This document shows, in pieces, positions 36,144 to 45,493 of a stretch of 64,000 nt of DNA. The stretch spans positions 103,092-167,091 of the forward strand of contig DKMD01000010.1 of NCBI GenBank assembly GCA_002470465.1, in the 5' to 3' direction. The notes under the pieces were generated by a model, which worked only from the letters and a program-made list of their open reading frames with translations, did not search any database and had not been told where the DNA came from. This stretch comes from Pluralibacter sp. UBA7423. GTDB lineage: Bacteria; Pseudomonadota; Gammaproteobacteria; Enterobacterales; Enterobacteriaceae. Made by a program: the position numbers and the translations under genes. Within the stretch, counting starts at the first letter, position 1; each line of letters starts with the position of its first letter.

Positions 36144-36956
36144 ATGTTAATCAACAATAGCCTCGCTCCGCGCATGGATAGCCCGCTTCTTCAGCTAAGG
36201 AAAATCTCTAAAAATTTTGGCGCCGTTTCCGCCCTGACGGATATTGATCTCGACGTTTATGCGGGTGAGGTTGTGGCACTGGTCGGCGATAACGGCGCGG
36301 GTAAATCGACGCTGGTTAAAGTGCTGGCGGGCGTGCATCAGCCCACTTCCGGCACTATTGAATTTGAGGGTAAGGAAATCACCCTCGATAGCCCAGGAAA
36401 GGCGCTGGAGCATGGAATTTCCACTGTTTTTCAGGATTTGGCGCTGTGCGAAAATCTGGACGTGGTAGCGAACCTGTTTCTGGGTCACGAGCTGTCGGCC
36501 TGGCAGCTCGACGAAGTGACCATGGAGGTGCAGGCATGGACGCTGCTCAAAGAGCTGGCTGCCCGCATTCCTTCCGTGCGCGAACCGGTGGCCTCCCTTT
36601 CTGGCGGACAGCGACAGACTGTCGCCATCGCCCGCTCGCTGCTGCTCCATCCCAAAATTATCATGCTTGATGAACCCACGGCCGCTCTCGGCGTGGCACA
36701 GACTGCAGAAGTGCTGAACCTGATTGAACGGGTACGCGAGCGCGGGCTGGGCGTGATTATCATCAGCCACAATATGGAAGACGTGCGGGCCGTTGCCGAC
36801 AGAATCGTTGTTCTGCGTCTGGGCCGCAATAAAGGCATTTTCACACCCGAAGCCACCAACCAGGATCTGGTTGCCGCCATTACCGGTGCGACGGAGAACG
36901 CCGTGTCGCGCCGGGTGGAAAGAAAAACGCATGAACATACGACGGGAGTGAGCTGA
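36144..36956 (+). CDS. Sugar ABC transporter ATP-binding protein
   Basis: A 270-residue single ATPase domain with Walker A GDNGAGKST, the signature LSGGQRQ, Walker B IIMLDEPTAALG and the switch histidine in VIIISHN. Unlike RbsA or XylG (about 500 residues with two ATPase domains), it has only one, so it must work as a homodimer, as in the FrcA-type transporters. It ends 3 bp before the permease gene. Confidence 0.9.
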   Translation: MLINNSLAPRMDSPLLQLRKISKNFGAVSALTDIDLDVYAGEVVALVGDNGAGKSTLVKVLAGVHQPTSGTIEFEGKEITLDSPGKALEHGISTVFQDLALCENLDVVANLFLGHELSAWQLDEVTMEVQAWTLLKELAARIPSVREPVASLSGGQRQTVAIARSLLLHPKIIMLDEPTAALGVAQTAEVLNLIERVRERGLGVIIISHNMEDVRAVADRIVVLRLGRNKGIFTPEATNQDLVAAITGATENAVSRRVERKTHEHTTGVS

Positions 36957-36959
36957 GCC

Positions 36960-38219
36960 ATGACCACAACCACCAATAAACCGCTGACGCCTGAAACCAG
37001 GCTAGACCGTAGCGACGAGCGTGTCAGCCACCAGGACAGCATCTCCGGCCTACTGCGCGCGTATATCACCCGCATAAAAACAGGCGACCTTGGGATGATA
37101 CCCGTGGTCCTCGGGCTGATAATTATCTCTATCGTCTTTACCGTGCTTAACCCGATTTATCTGGCACCGAATAACCTCGTCAATATGCTTTTCGACTGTG
37201 CCACGGTGGGCTTTATCTCACTGGGTATCGTCTGTGTGCTGCTGCTGGGTGAGATTGACCTTTCCGTCGGGTCGATGAGCGGCCTGGCCTCGGCCATTAT
37301 CGGCGTGCTGTGGGTGAACCAGGGCTGGCCCGTTATTGGCGCGATAGCCGTCGCGCTGGCAGTAGGCGCCGCCGTGGGCCTGCTCTACGCCCAGCTATAC
37401 AGCCGCTTAGGGATGCCTAGCTTTGTGGCTACCCTGGCCGGCCTGCTGGCGCTGCTCGGTATGCAGCTCTATATTCTCGGCCCGTCGGGAAGTATTAACC
37501 TGCCCTACGTTTCCCCGCTGGTCCGCTTCGGCCAGGTGTTGGTGATGCCAGGCTGGCTGGCACATCTGTTTGCGTTGCTACCGGGGGTGTTGATGCTGGT
37601 CCAGGGGTTACGCACCCGCACGCGACGGACTCAGGCCAACCTCTCCTGCGAACCTCTCAGTTCACTTTGGGCGCGCAGCATTTTTATGACTGCCGTGTTC
37701 GGGTTTATGGTGTTTTATCTCAATATGGGTCGCGGTGTGCCGTGGGTCTTTGGGCTGTTTATCCTCGTCGTCGTCGTGCTGAACTATGCCCTGAAACGCA
37801 CAAAATGGGGCCGCTCAATGTTTGCGGTAGGAGGCAATCGCGAAGCTGCACGCCGCTCCGGCATTAATGTACGCCGTATTTATATCAGTGCGTTTATGAT
37901 TTGTTCCATGTTGGCCACAACAGGCGGGATCCTTGCCGCTTCACGTCTGGCTTCTGCCAGCCAGCAGGCAGGGACCGGGGATGTGAATCTCAACGCTATC
38001 GCAGCGGCAGTGATCGGCGGCACCAGCTTGTTTGGCGGACGCGGCAGCGCATACTCTGCTCTGCTCGGCATCATCGTGATTCAGTGTATTTCCAACGGGC
38101 TGACGCTGCTCAATCTGCCGTCGTCGTTACGCTATATGATCACCGGCGGCGTGCTGGCCATTGCAGTCATTGTGGATTCTATGGCGAGACGCTCGCGGGT
38201 GAGTCACGGCCGCGCCTGA
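36960..38219 (+). CDS. Sugar ABC transporter permease, XylH-like
   Basis: A 419-residue inner membrane permease of the RbsC/XylH family with ten or more hydrophobic segments, the conserved GEIDLSVGSMSGLASAIIGV (20 residues) and, near the end, NLNAIAAAVIGGTSLFGGRG. The length and a long central cytoplasmic loop (RTRTRRTQANLSCEPLSSLW) agree with XylH. It closes the transporter operon. Confidence 0.9.
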   Translation: MTTTTNKPLTPETRLDRSDERVSHQDSISGLLRAYITRIKTGDLGMIPVVLGLIIISIVFTVLNPIYLAPNNLVNMLFDCATVGFISLGIVCVLLLGEIDLSVGSMSGLASAIIGVLWVNQGWPVIGAIAVALAVGAAVGLLYAQLYSRLGMPSFVATLAGLLALLGMQLYILGPSGSINLPYVSPLVRFGQVLVMPGWLAHLFALLPGVLMLVQGLRTRTRRTQANLSCEPLSSLWARSIFMTAVFGFMVFYLNMGRGVPWVFGLFILVVVVLNYALKRTKWGRSMFAVGGNREAARRSGINVRRIYISAFMICSMLATTGGILAASRLASASQQAGTGDVNLNAIAAAVIGGTSLFGGRGSAYSALLGIIVIQCISNGLTLLNLPSSLRYMITGGVLAIAVIVDSMARRSRVSHGRA

Positions 38220-38237
38220 ATTCAGCAAAGAGGGGAA

Positions 38238-38291
38238 GCGCAGAAACCGGGGTCAAAAAGACCGTTTACTTCCCCGGGATAGTTTCTGCGC
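38238..38291. repeat. Long inverted repeat between transporter and HAD gene
   Basis: GCGCAGAAAC (38238-38247) and GTTTCTGCGC (38282-38291) are perfect complements, with an inner CGGGG/CCCCG stem. There is no T run on either side, so it is not a classic intrinsic terminator. It lies between two converging genes. Confidence 0.6.
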
Positions 38292-38310
38292 CGCCCTGAT
38301 TGTGAAAACG

Positions 38311-38964
38311 TCAGGCAAACGCTGGCTGCAAAGCATCAATAAGTTCATCAAGCGTTGGATAGCGCCCGAGCGCTTCCGCAAATTTTGCGTCCTGGTAATC
38401 AGCGGCCACCACGAAGGTTTCGATATTCGCCCGCCGGGCGGCGGTAAAACCACTCAGACTGTCCTCAATGACTCTGCACTCCCCGGCCTCCAGCCCAAGC
38501 TTAAGCATCACCTTATGATAAACAGCGGGATGAGGCTTGCCGAAAGGCTCCTCATCCGCGCTGCACACCACGTCAAACCAGCGCCACAGCTTCAGTCGGT
38601 CAAACACCACTTCAATGACCTGTTTACAGGAGGACGTCGCCAGCGCCAGACGGTATCCTGCGGCACGGAAACTGCGTAATGCCTGATCCAGCCCGCTCAT
38701 TGCCACTCCCTCCCTGCGAATGGCGTCGCAAACCCGTGCGACAATCTGCACTTCGACCTGCCGTGAGGAAATGTTCAGCGAGTATCTTTCACACCATAGC
38801 CTTGCGATATCATCAATCCGCTTTCCTTTGGTAGCACTTTCGCACTCCTCAGCCGTTATGGCGATTCCCTGTTTTGCCAGCACCTCGATTTGGGCGCGCT
38901 GCCAGAAATCTTCCGAATCGATAATGACGCCGTCCATATCAAAAATAACCGCTTTTATGCTCAT
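38311..38964 (-). CDS. HAD-superfamily sugar phosphatase, beta-PGM-like
   Basis: A 217-residue HAD hydrolase with the nucleophile motif DMDGVIIDSED, motif II LALATSS, motif III in GKPHPAVYHK and motif IV VIEDSLSGFTAA. The closest E. coli style is HxpB/YniC, a hexose-phosphate phosphatase. It lies downstream of dalT in the same direction and may remove pentitol or pentulose phosphates made in error by the kinases; that role is inferred from position. A good AGGAACAG precedes the start. Confidence 0.8.
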   Translation of the reverse strand: MSIKAVIFDMDGVIIDSEDFWQRAQIEVLAKQGIAITAEECESATKGKRIDDIARLWCERYSLNISSRQVEVQIVARVCDAIRREGVAMSGLDQALRSFRAAGYRLALATSSCKQVIEVVFDRLKLWRWFDVVCSADEEPFGKPHPAVYHKVMLKLGLEAGECRVIEDSLSGFTAARRANIETFVVAADYQDAKFAEALGRYPTLDELIDALQPAFA

Positions 38965-39014
38965 CGCTGTTCCTGCTTGTTAGCGGCTGGCAGGATTCGC
39001 CAGCCGTGCCCATC

Positions 39015-40295
39015 TTAAGATGCCCGCACCATCACTTTGTCAGTTTTAACCGCACAACTTTCAAAGCCGGGCTGTTCGACATGGATAAAGTGGCAAAGGA
39101 AGAAGGCGATGATATAGAGCGCGGTGTAGGCAATCACTACGCCGATGGTGCTGAAGTACGGCAGCAGCACTACCGCAATCGCCGGAGCCAGGAAGTTCGA
39201 CAGGCCCGCAGAGAGGTTGTAGACAGAAATCGCGGCCCCTTTGTGATGCGGTTCGAGCGCCGGGAAAACGGCTGCCATCGGCACGAAAGCCGCGACGAAA
39301 ATCCCCAGTGAAATAGCCGGAAGTAGCGCCATGGCAAAGTTATGCCCGAAATACTGCGGCACGTAGTAGAACGCCAGGCTTGAAAGGGCCATACCGATAC
39401 AGCCGAACCAGCGGACGACGCGCATCCACCCCATTTTTTCAGCCACTATGCCCCAGAAGATATTCGAGAAAATGGTCGTAAAGAAGAATACCGCCCACAC
39501 CTGGAGCCACTCAGAGGTGCTGAAGCCAAGCTCATCGACGAACATCAGCGGCATGATTACCGCAAAGCCGAACAGCGACAGGGTGTTGATAATGCGCACC
39601 ATGCTCGAATACATAATGCTACGGTTGGTATAGAGCAGCGTAATCGCCCGGCTCAGCTCGTTGAGTTTCTCTTTGGTGGTGAGATTATGCATGTGCGTTG
39701 GGGTATGCACGTTACGCAGGGAGATCATCGCAATCACTCCGCCCGTCAGGCAGAAAGCCAGCGCCATCCAAAGCGTACCCAGTTCACCCACCAGTGGAAT
39801 GGTAAAGCTCGGAATGTAGCTGCCCGCCACGCCAATACCAATCGAATAGACCGCCCAGTACCAGCCCAACGCGGAGCTGGCGTTTTCGCTCTTCACGTTA
39901 TGGATAATTACCACGATGAAGGAATAGAGGAACAGCGGATAGGCAAAACCGCGAATGCCGTAGAACAGCAGGATCAGCGCGTAGTTAGCGTGCCCCAGAC
40001 CGAAGATCAGGAACAACACGTGGAACACACACCACAGCACAAAACCGATAAACATGGTTTTCTGCGGCGTAATAATTTCGGCAATCACTCCGGAAACCCA
40101 GGCGGACAGCGCGGCAGCGAGGCCATAGAGCGTAAAGGCAAACGACGCCTGTGCGGGCGAAAAGCCTAACTCTTTGATGTAGTGGGAGAGGAACGCCAAC
40201 TCAAAACCGTCACCGGTCATGAAAACGGCGATAGCGATATAGCCCCACAGCAGGTGAAGCGGTAATCCAAACCATTGTTTATTCGCAACGGACAT
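39015..40295 (-). CDS. dalT: D-arabinitol/polyol MFS permease
   Basis: A 426-residue 12-segment MFS permease closely resembling the Klebsiella DalT and RbtT pentitol permeases, with an H+ symport type fold (GDGFELAFLSHYIKELGFSP, 20 residues, and GWYWAVYSIGIGVAGSYI). It is the third gene of dalD-dalK-dalT, 64 bp after dalK. Because no separate rbtT exists here, it might also carry ribitol. GAGGTCACT precedes the ATG. Confidence 0.88.
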   Translation of the reverse strand: MSVANKQWFGLPLHLLWGYIAIAVFMTGDGFELAFLSHYIKELGFSPAQASFAFTLYGLAAALSAWVSGVIAEIITPQKTMFIGFVLWCVFHVLFLIFGLGHANYALILLFYGIRGFAYPLFLYSFIVVIIHNVKSENASSALGWYWAVYSIGIGVAGSYIPSFTIPLVGELGTLWMALAFCLTGGVIAMISLRNVHTPTHMHNLTTKEKLNELSRAITLLYTNRSIMYSSMVRIINTLSLFGFAVIMPLMFVDELGFSTSEWLQVWAVFFFTTIFSNIFWGIVAEKMGWMRVVRWFGCIGMALSSLAFYYVPQYFGHNFAMALLPAISLGIFVAAFVPMAAVFPALEPHHKGAAISVYNLSAGLSNFLAPAIAVVLLPYFSTIGVVIAYTALYIIAFFLCHFIHVEQPGFESCAVKTDKVMVRAS

Positions 40296-40359
40296 AGTGA
40301 CCTCGTTTCTTTTGTACAGGGTAAGCCCGGCCGCAGCCGGGTCACTTTTATTATTAAAA

Positions 40360-41823
40360 TCAGAAGGTTCTATAATTCAGATCGTTCAGGTAGAGCGAAG
40401 TAAAGTGCGCGTAACGTTTCATCAGTGCGGCATGCTGCTGAGCCCGCGGTGACCAGCTCTGGTATATTTCAGGTTTCCTGCAAATCGATGCCAAATCTTT
40501 ACCCGCCGCCAGGCAGGCCAGACGGGCCGCCCCGAGCGCGCCCCCGGTTTCGCCGCCCTTGTGGGTGACAATTGGAATATTGAGCACGTCAGCCAGAAGC
40601 TGCGCCCACAATGCACTCCGGGCACCACCGCCAACCAACGAACACTGTCCAATGTGCGTACCGCTTTCCTGCAACACCCGCAGCCCATCTGCAAGACCGA
40701 AGCTCACGCCTTCCAGCACCGCATACCCCATGTTCGCGCGGCTGCTGGCATGCGTTAGCCCGTGGAAAATGCCTTTCGCATTCGGATCGTTATGAGGCGT
40801 ACGTTCCCCGGAGAGATACGGCAGGAACATCGGTGCCCCCGCCTTTTCCTGCTCGCTCAGCTGCGCGACTTCCTCAAGCAGCGCCGTTTCGGTCACACCA
40901 ACCAGCCGACAGAACCATTGCAGGCAGCTGGCGGCACTCAGCATGACGCTCATCTGATGCCAGCGATTGGGCAGCACATGGCAAAACGCATGCACTGCGG
41001 AGGCCGGTGCCGGGCGACAGGCGTCGTTAACCACAAACAGCACGCCGGAGGTACCCAGAGAAATAAACGCATCCCCTGGATTAACCGCCCCCACGCCTAT
41101 GGCGCTGACCGCGTTGTCCCCACCACCACCGGCCACCACCACCGACGGGTTAAGTCCCCAGCGCGCAGCGATTTCAGGAGCAAGCGTGGCTGAGACATCA
41201 CAGCCTTCAACCAGCGCTGGCATGTTGTGCCTGGACAGACCGCACTTAGCAAGCAGGCTGTCTGACCAATCGCGGCGCGCTACGTCCAGCCAGAGCGTCC
41301 CCGCCGCGTCGGACATGTCAGAGATTTTTTTCCCCGTCATCCGTAGCCGCAGGTAATCCTTCGGCAGCAAAACCGTGTCGATACGTTTGAAGTTTTCTGG
41401 CTCATGCCTGCGTACCCACAGCAGCTTCGGTGCAGTGAAACCCGGCATAGCGAGGTTCCCGGCCACCGTGTGCAGCTCCGGGGCCATTTCCTCCAGCTCT
41501 ACACACTCCTGCGAGCTGCGGGTGTCGTTCCACAGAATGGCCGGGCGGATCACATTGTCTGCCCCATCCAGCAGCACCGCACCGTGCATTTGCCCGGAGA
41601 GGCCAACGGCTTTAATTGCCGCCCAGTGCTGTTCACATTTCTCTTTCAGCGTGCTCATCAGGTAGTCGGTAGCCTCCCACCAGGCCTGCGGGCTTTGTTC
41701 TGACCAGTGCGGATGTCGCCGCTGAATGGTCAGCGGCGCGCTGTGGCTGGCCACGATGTCACCGTTTTCGTCAATGACCAGCGCTTTTACTTCTGAGGTG
41801 CCGAGATCGATGCCTAAGTACAT
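40360..41823 (-). CDS. dalK: D-xylulokinase of the D-arabinitol operon
   Basis: DalK phosphorylates D-xylulose, the product of DalD, to D-xylulose 5-phosphate. The 487-residue FGGY kinase starts MYLGIDLGTSEVKALVIDE and has GLSGQMHGAVLLD, ILWNDTR (with the substrate-binding aspartate) and VAGGGGDNAVSAIGVGAVNP (20 residues). It matches Klebsiella DalK closely as I remember it. It begins 10 bp after dalD and has a strong GAGGAATAC site. Confidence 0.92.
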   Translation of the reverse strand: MYLGIDLGTSEVKALVIDENGDIVASHSAPLTIQRRHPHWSEQSPQAWWEATDYLMSTLKEKCEQHWAAIKAVGLSGQMHGAVLLDGADNVIRPAILWNDTRSSQECVELEEMAPELHTVAGNLAMPGFTAPKLLWVRRHEPENFKRIDTVLLPKDYLRLRMTGKKISDMSDAAGTLWLDVARRDWSDSLLAKCGLSRHNMPALVEGCDVSATLAPEIAARWGLNPSVVVAGGGGDNAVSAIGVGAVNPGDAFISLGTSGVLFVVNDACRPAPASAVHAFCHVLPNRWHQMSVMLSAASCLQWFCRLVGVTETALLEEVAQLSEQEKAGAPMFLPYLSGERTPHNDPNAKGIFHGLTHASSRANMGYAVLEGVSFGLADGLRVLQESGTHIGQCSLVGGGARSALWAQLLADVLNIPIVTHKGGETGGALGAARLACLAAGKDLASICRKPEIYQSWSPRAQQHAALMKRYAHFTSLYLNDLNYRTF

Positions 41824-41833
41824 GATGTATTCC

Positions 41834-43198
41834 TCAACGGATCAGCGAGTAAACAGCCTGAATTTTTTCTCTCAGCAGCGCGGTGAAATCTTCCCGCAGC
41901 GCTAATTCCCCGAACAGCGCTTTGTCACCGGCGTAAAACGCCACGGGATCTTCAGCGTTGAACATCGCGTGCACCGCATTGGCGTCCAGGATACCGTCCT
42001 GGTATTCATACGGCAGCTGGCCCTTGTGCCACTGCTCCATGAAGACAAAGAAAAGTGCTGGCAGCATGGCGGTCGCGTGCGGTACGGTGCCGCGCTGATA
42101 GCATTCGATCATCGTCGGAGTCATCATGGCTGGGATTTTTGAGAAGCCATCCGCCGCCACGCGCTGATTGGTATCTTCGATATAGGGATTGGTGAAACGC
42201 TTCAGAACCACATCGCGGTAGGTCGGCAGGTCGATGCCGTTATCGCCCAGGCTTGGGATCACATCTTCGGTGACGTAGCGGTCGGCCATGGCGTAGATGG
42301 CGTCCGTTAAAGTGCTTTCATGGATAAACGTCCTCCCCATCAGCGTGCCCGCCCAGGCGATGCAGCTATGGGAAGCGTTCAGGATACGGATTTTCGCCTC
42401 TTCGTAAGGGATAACCGACTCAACCATCTCCACGCCAACGGCCTCAAGATTCGGGCGAACGTCGCGGAAATTGTCCTCAACGACCCACTGAATAAAGGTT
42501 TCACCCATCACCGGAGCGTTATCGTCAACGCCGGTCTGCGCTTTGATGCGCGCGGGCAGATCCGTCGCCGGACGAGGAGTAATGCGGTCCACCATCGTGT
42601 TCGGGCAGGTCGCATTGGCTGCCAGCCACGCGATGACGGGCTGCTTGCCGGAGAGTTCGAGAAACTCAACCAGCCCGTCGTGGAAACGCTCACCGTTGTG
42701 GCGCACGTTATCGCAGTTAAGCAAGGTCAAAGGTCCCGCGCCGTTGGCCATGCGCTGTTCAAGGATACGGGTAATAACGCCATAAATTGTTTTGTTGCCG
42801 CCCTTCAGGTCACAGGCCAGATCGACATTTTCCACCTCCAGCCTGTGGGAGGTGTTCAGATAGTAACCCCCTTCCGTCACGGTGAACGCGATGACTTTGG
42901 TTTCCGGCTTCGCCCCTTCTGAAATCAGCGGCTGCAGGTCAGCCTGCCATGGCAGCAGTTTCTGAATGGAGGTGATCTCTTCATAGGTCCGTTCCCCTTC
43001 CGGGCTGACCGTTTCCAGCATGTAGCGGCCCTTCTGCGCCGTCAGGGCGGCGACGACATGTTCCGCATCATTGCGAATATTCCCGGCGGCGATGTGCCAG
43101 CGAGTATCGCCCTGCGCAATCAAACGGTGCAGGTACCAGGCCTGGTGCGCACGGTGAAAAGATCCCAGACCAATATGTAACCAGGTATTCGTAGTCAT
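41834..43198 (-). CDS. dalD: D-arabinitol 4-dehydrogenase
   Basis: DalD oxidises D-arabinitol to D-xylulose with NAD. The 454-residue protein belongs to the mannitol dehydrogenase family, with the N-terminal NAD-binding [33 protein letters not shown] and the catalytic region [11 protein letters not shown]...[15 protein letters not shown] chose the ATG at 43198 ([10 protein letters not shown]), preceded by GGAG, over an upstream start at 43213. First gene of dalDKT, divergent from dalR. Confidence 0.94.
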   Translation of the reverse strand: MTTNTWLHIGLGSFHRAHQAWYLHRLIAQGDTRWHIAAGNIRNDAEHVVAALTAQKGRYMLETVSPEGERTYEEITSIQKLLPWQADLQPLISEGAKPETKVIAFTVTEGGYYLNTSHRLEVENVDLACDLKGGNKTIYGVITRILEQRMANGAGPLTLLNCDNVRHNGERFHDGLVEFLELSGKQPVIAWLAANATCPNTMVDRITPRPATDLPARIKAQTGVDDNAPVMGETFIQWVVEDNFRDVRPNLEAVGVEMVESVIPYEEAKIRILNASHSCIAWAGTLMGRTFIHESTLTDAIYAMADRYVTEDVIPSLGDNGIDLPTYRDVVLKRFTNPYIEDTNQRVAADGFSKIPAMMTPTMIECYQRGTVPHATAMLPALFFVFMEQWHKGQLPYEYQDGILDANAVHAMFNAEDPVAFYAGDKALFGELALREDFTALLREKIQAVYSLIR

Positions 43199-43236
43199 GA
43201 CGTAGCTCTCCATTCAGATTTGTGAACTAAATGTAA

Positions 43237-43252
43237 TTGAACATTTCTTCAA
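43237..43252. promoter_or_regulatory. Candidate DalR operator
   Basis: TTGAA-CATTTC-TTCAA is an inverted repeat in the divergent dalD/dalR region, about 39 bp before the dalD start. SorC-type regulators bind such repeats, but no consensus for DalR is known to me. Confidence 0.4.
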
Positions 43253-43398
43253 ATTAAGAGCGTTAAATCACAAAAGAGCAAATGATCTTAAATATTTCAA
43301 ATGACCAATAAAAAATAAATTAGTGTTGCCTGCCTGGTCTGCACACGACAGAATGCGGGTATCACAACAGGAATAAACTTTCCGCTCCCCCCTCTAAG

Positions 43399-44352
43399 GT
43401 GCTGAAAAAATTGATAACTGAAGACGATATCCGGTTGGATCAGAAAGTGCGCGCCGCGTGGATGTACTACATTGCCGGACAGAACCAGAGCGAGATAGCC
43501 ACCCAGCTCGGGACCTCGCGGCCAGTTGTACAGCGCCTGCTGGCGGCGGCAAAAGAAGAAGGCATCGTTTCCATCGGTCTTAACCACCCGGTGGCCAGTT
43601 GCCTGAACTACGCGCAAATGCTGAAAGAGAAATACGATCTTATCGAGTGCAGCGTCGTTCCTGCTTTTACCCATGACATGACGCTCGACAGCGTCTCCTT
43701 CGGCTGCTATCAGCTGATGAAGAAATATCTTCATAGCGATGAGGATAAGGTGGTCGGTGTAGGCTCAGGCTTAACGCTGAAAAAGACCATCCGGCGGATT
43801 GATTTCGACAGCGTCAATACCCGCTGTGTGGCATTAATCAGCGCCATGAACGCGGACGGGAAATGTAACTACTACGATGATGTGCCGCTGTTGCTGGCGA
43901 GTAAAATCCAGGCCAATTATTATCAGTGGCCTGCCCCGCGCTATGCGCAGACGTCGCTGGAACATCAGATGTGGTGTTCGAACCGCCTCTTTAGCAACGT
44001 CTCCGACGTCGCGCTGGATTCGGACGTTATTTTCGTCGGCATCGGCGCGCTGACGCAGGACAGCCCAATCTTTAAAGACGGTTTCATCACCCTCGAACAG
44101 CTGGAAACGCTGACCCGGCAGGGGGCCATCGGGGAGATTCTGGGCCGCTTTATTGATGCCAGCGGCGACGTGGTAGAGAGCGATATCAACGATCTGATCA
44201 CCAGCTATGATATCCGCCGCAGCCCGTGTCCGCGCATTGCTGCCGCCTGCGGCGAGGACAAGCGCAGGGTGATTTTCTCGGCGCTTAAGGGCAAGTGGAT
44301 TAACGGCCTGGTGACCGATGAACACACCGCCCGATGGCTGCTGACCCGCTAA
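43399..44352 (+). CDS. dalR: SorC/DeoR-family regulator of D-arabinitol genes
   Basis: A 317-residue SorC-family protein: N-terminal helix-turn-helix (MYYIAGQNQSEIATQLGTSR, 20 residues, then PVVQRLLAAAKEEGI) and a C-terminal sugar-phosphate-isomerase-like effector domain (VVGVGSGLTLKKTIRRID, VIFVGIGALTQDSPIF). Divergent from dalDKT, as in Klebsiella. The GTG at 43399 has no well-spaced ribosome site; an in-frame TTG at 43411 is an alternative. Its stop overlaps the stop of the LacI-type gene by a few bases. Confidence 0.88.
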   Translation: MLKKLITEDDIRLDQKVRAAWMYYIAGQNQSEIATQLGTSRPVVQRLLAAAKEEGIVSIGLNHPVASCLNYAQMLKEKYDLIECSVVPAFTHDMTLDSVSFGCYQLMKKYLHSDEDKVVGVGSGLTLKKTIRRIDFDSVNTRCVALISAMNADGKCNYYDDVPLLLASKIQANYYQWPAPRYAQTSLEHQMWCSNRLFSNVSDVALDSDVIFVGIGALTQDSPIFKDGFITLEQLETLTRQGAIGEILGRFIDASGDVVESDINDLITSYDIRRSPCPRIAAACGEDKRRVIFSALKGKWINGLVTDEHTARWLLTR

Positions 44353-45371
44353 AGCGGGCTGCCGATGGTGAGCGTGGGCGGGATTTCGATGCACTGAATT
44401 TTGGCATCACCAGAATCGATAATTGAAAACGCCGCTTCCAGCATCGCCGGGACGTCCTGACGCACCATATCGATATCGTGGCCTAACAGCGGCACAAACG
44501 GATCCCAGTCAAAGCAGCCCATCGGCGGCTGCTGCGTACCAGTTTGCCCACGGGCAGACAACCACTGCACCACTCCTTCCAGTGAAATGGTCGAATTGAC
44601 AAACAGGCCATACACACCATCTTCCGGCGGCGTAAAATCTGCCAGGCTCGCCTGAACATGCTTTGGCGAGTAGCCATCAACAAAGGTGTTTTTCGCTGAC
44701 ACGACAAGGCCCGCCGCCTGATGCGCATCCCGGAAGCCGCGCAGACGCTCCCGGGTGTTGTGGTCGTTGCGCCTGCCCCCAATAAACGTCAGCGCGACCT
44801 TCTTGCCAAAGCGCTTCTCGGCGTTGAGCAAAATACGTTCGGTCAACGCCTTTGCTCCGGCATAGTTATCGGAGATAACCGAAGGCGCGAGCGTGCCCGG
44901 CAGGTCGAGATTCAGCGTGTGAACGCCCGCCTGCGAACACAGCTCAGAGATTTCATCAGGCCGCGTCGCCCCGGTCGCAATCACCCATTCAACCTGCCAG
45001 GAGAGCATGGTGCGCACCGCTTCCAGCTCCAGCTGCGGGTCGCGGCGGGTACAGGTGATAATCGGGAACAGGCCGCGCTCACGCGCCATCTCTTCAAATT
45101 TTTCGACGATGGAGCCAAAGTAGCGGTTATCGTATTTCGGCACAATCATGCCAATCACGCGGGATTTATCTTTGCGCAGCAGGCTGGCCTGGCGATTAAC
45201 CGCGTAGCCCTGCTCCTGAGCCACCTGGGTGACCTTCTCTGCCAGCTTCGCGCTAATGCGGCGCTTCTTCCAGTTACCGTTAAGAATAGCGCTCACCGCA
45301 CTCGCCGAAACCCCGGTCAGTTCTGCCAGGTCGTAAATCGTTATTTTCTTCGTTTTCCTGGTGCGTATCAC
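44349..45371 (-). CDS. LacI-family regulator, probable ribitol operon repressor
   Basis: A 340-residue LacI-type repressor: N-terminal helix-turn-helix ([20 protein letters not shown], 20 residues) and hinge, then a periplasmic-binding-protein-like effector domain ([20 protein letters not shown]). It diverges from rbtDK and sits where Klebsiella keeps its ribitol regulator, next to dalR, hence the role. The start is a GTG with GGAG 10 bp upstream. It meets dalR tail to tail with a 3-bp overlap. Confidence 0.82.
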   Translation of the reverse strand: MIRTRKTKKITIYDLAELTGVSASAVSAILNGNWKKRRISAKLAEKVTQVAQEQGYAVNRQASLLRKDKSRVIGMIVPKYDNRYFGSIVEKFEEMARERGLFPIITCTRRDPQLELEAVRTMLSWQVEWVIATGATRPDEISELCSQAGVHTLNLDLPGTLAPSVISDNYAGAKALTERILLNAEKRFGKKVALTFIGGRRNDHNTRERLRGFRDAHQAAGLVVSAKNTFVDGYSPKHVQASLADFTPPEDGVYGLFVNSTISLEGVVQWLSARGQTGTQQPPMGCFDWDPFVPLLGHDIDMVRQDVPAMLEAAFSIIDSGDAKIQCIEIPPTLTIGSPL

Positions 45372-45436
45372 AAATTTCTATCTCCATTTTTTATCGGGCT
45401 TGCCGCACATTTCATCTGGTGCTAAATCTGCTCTAT

Positions 45437-45458
45437 CGATTGAGCAATTTACATTGCA
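45437..45458. promoter_or_regulatory. Candidate operator before rbtD
   Basis: CGATTGAGCAATTTACATTGCA includes the inverted repeat GCAAT-TTAC-ATTGC and resembles the motif before the ABC transporter operon (34917-34938). It is a plausible site for the divergent LacI-type regulator. Confidence 0.5.
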
Positions 45459-45493
45459 TCCCAATAATCTGCCTGGCTGACAAGGATTATAAA

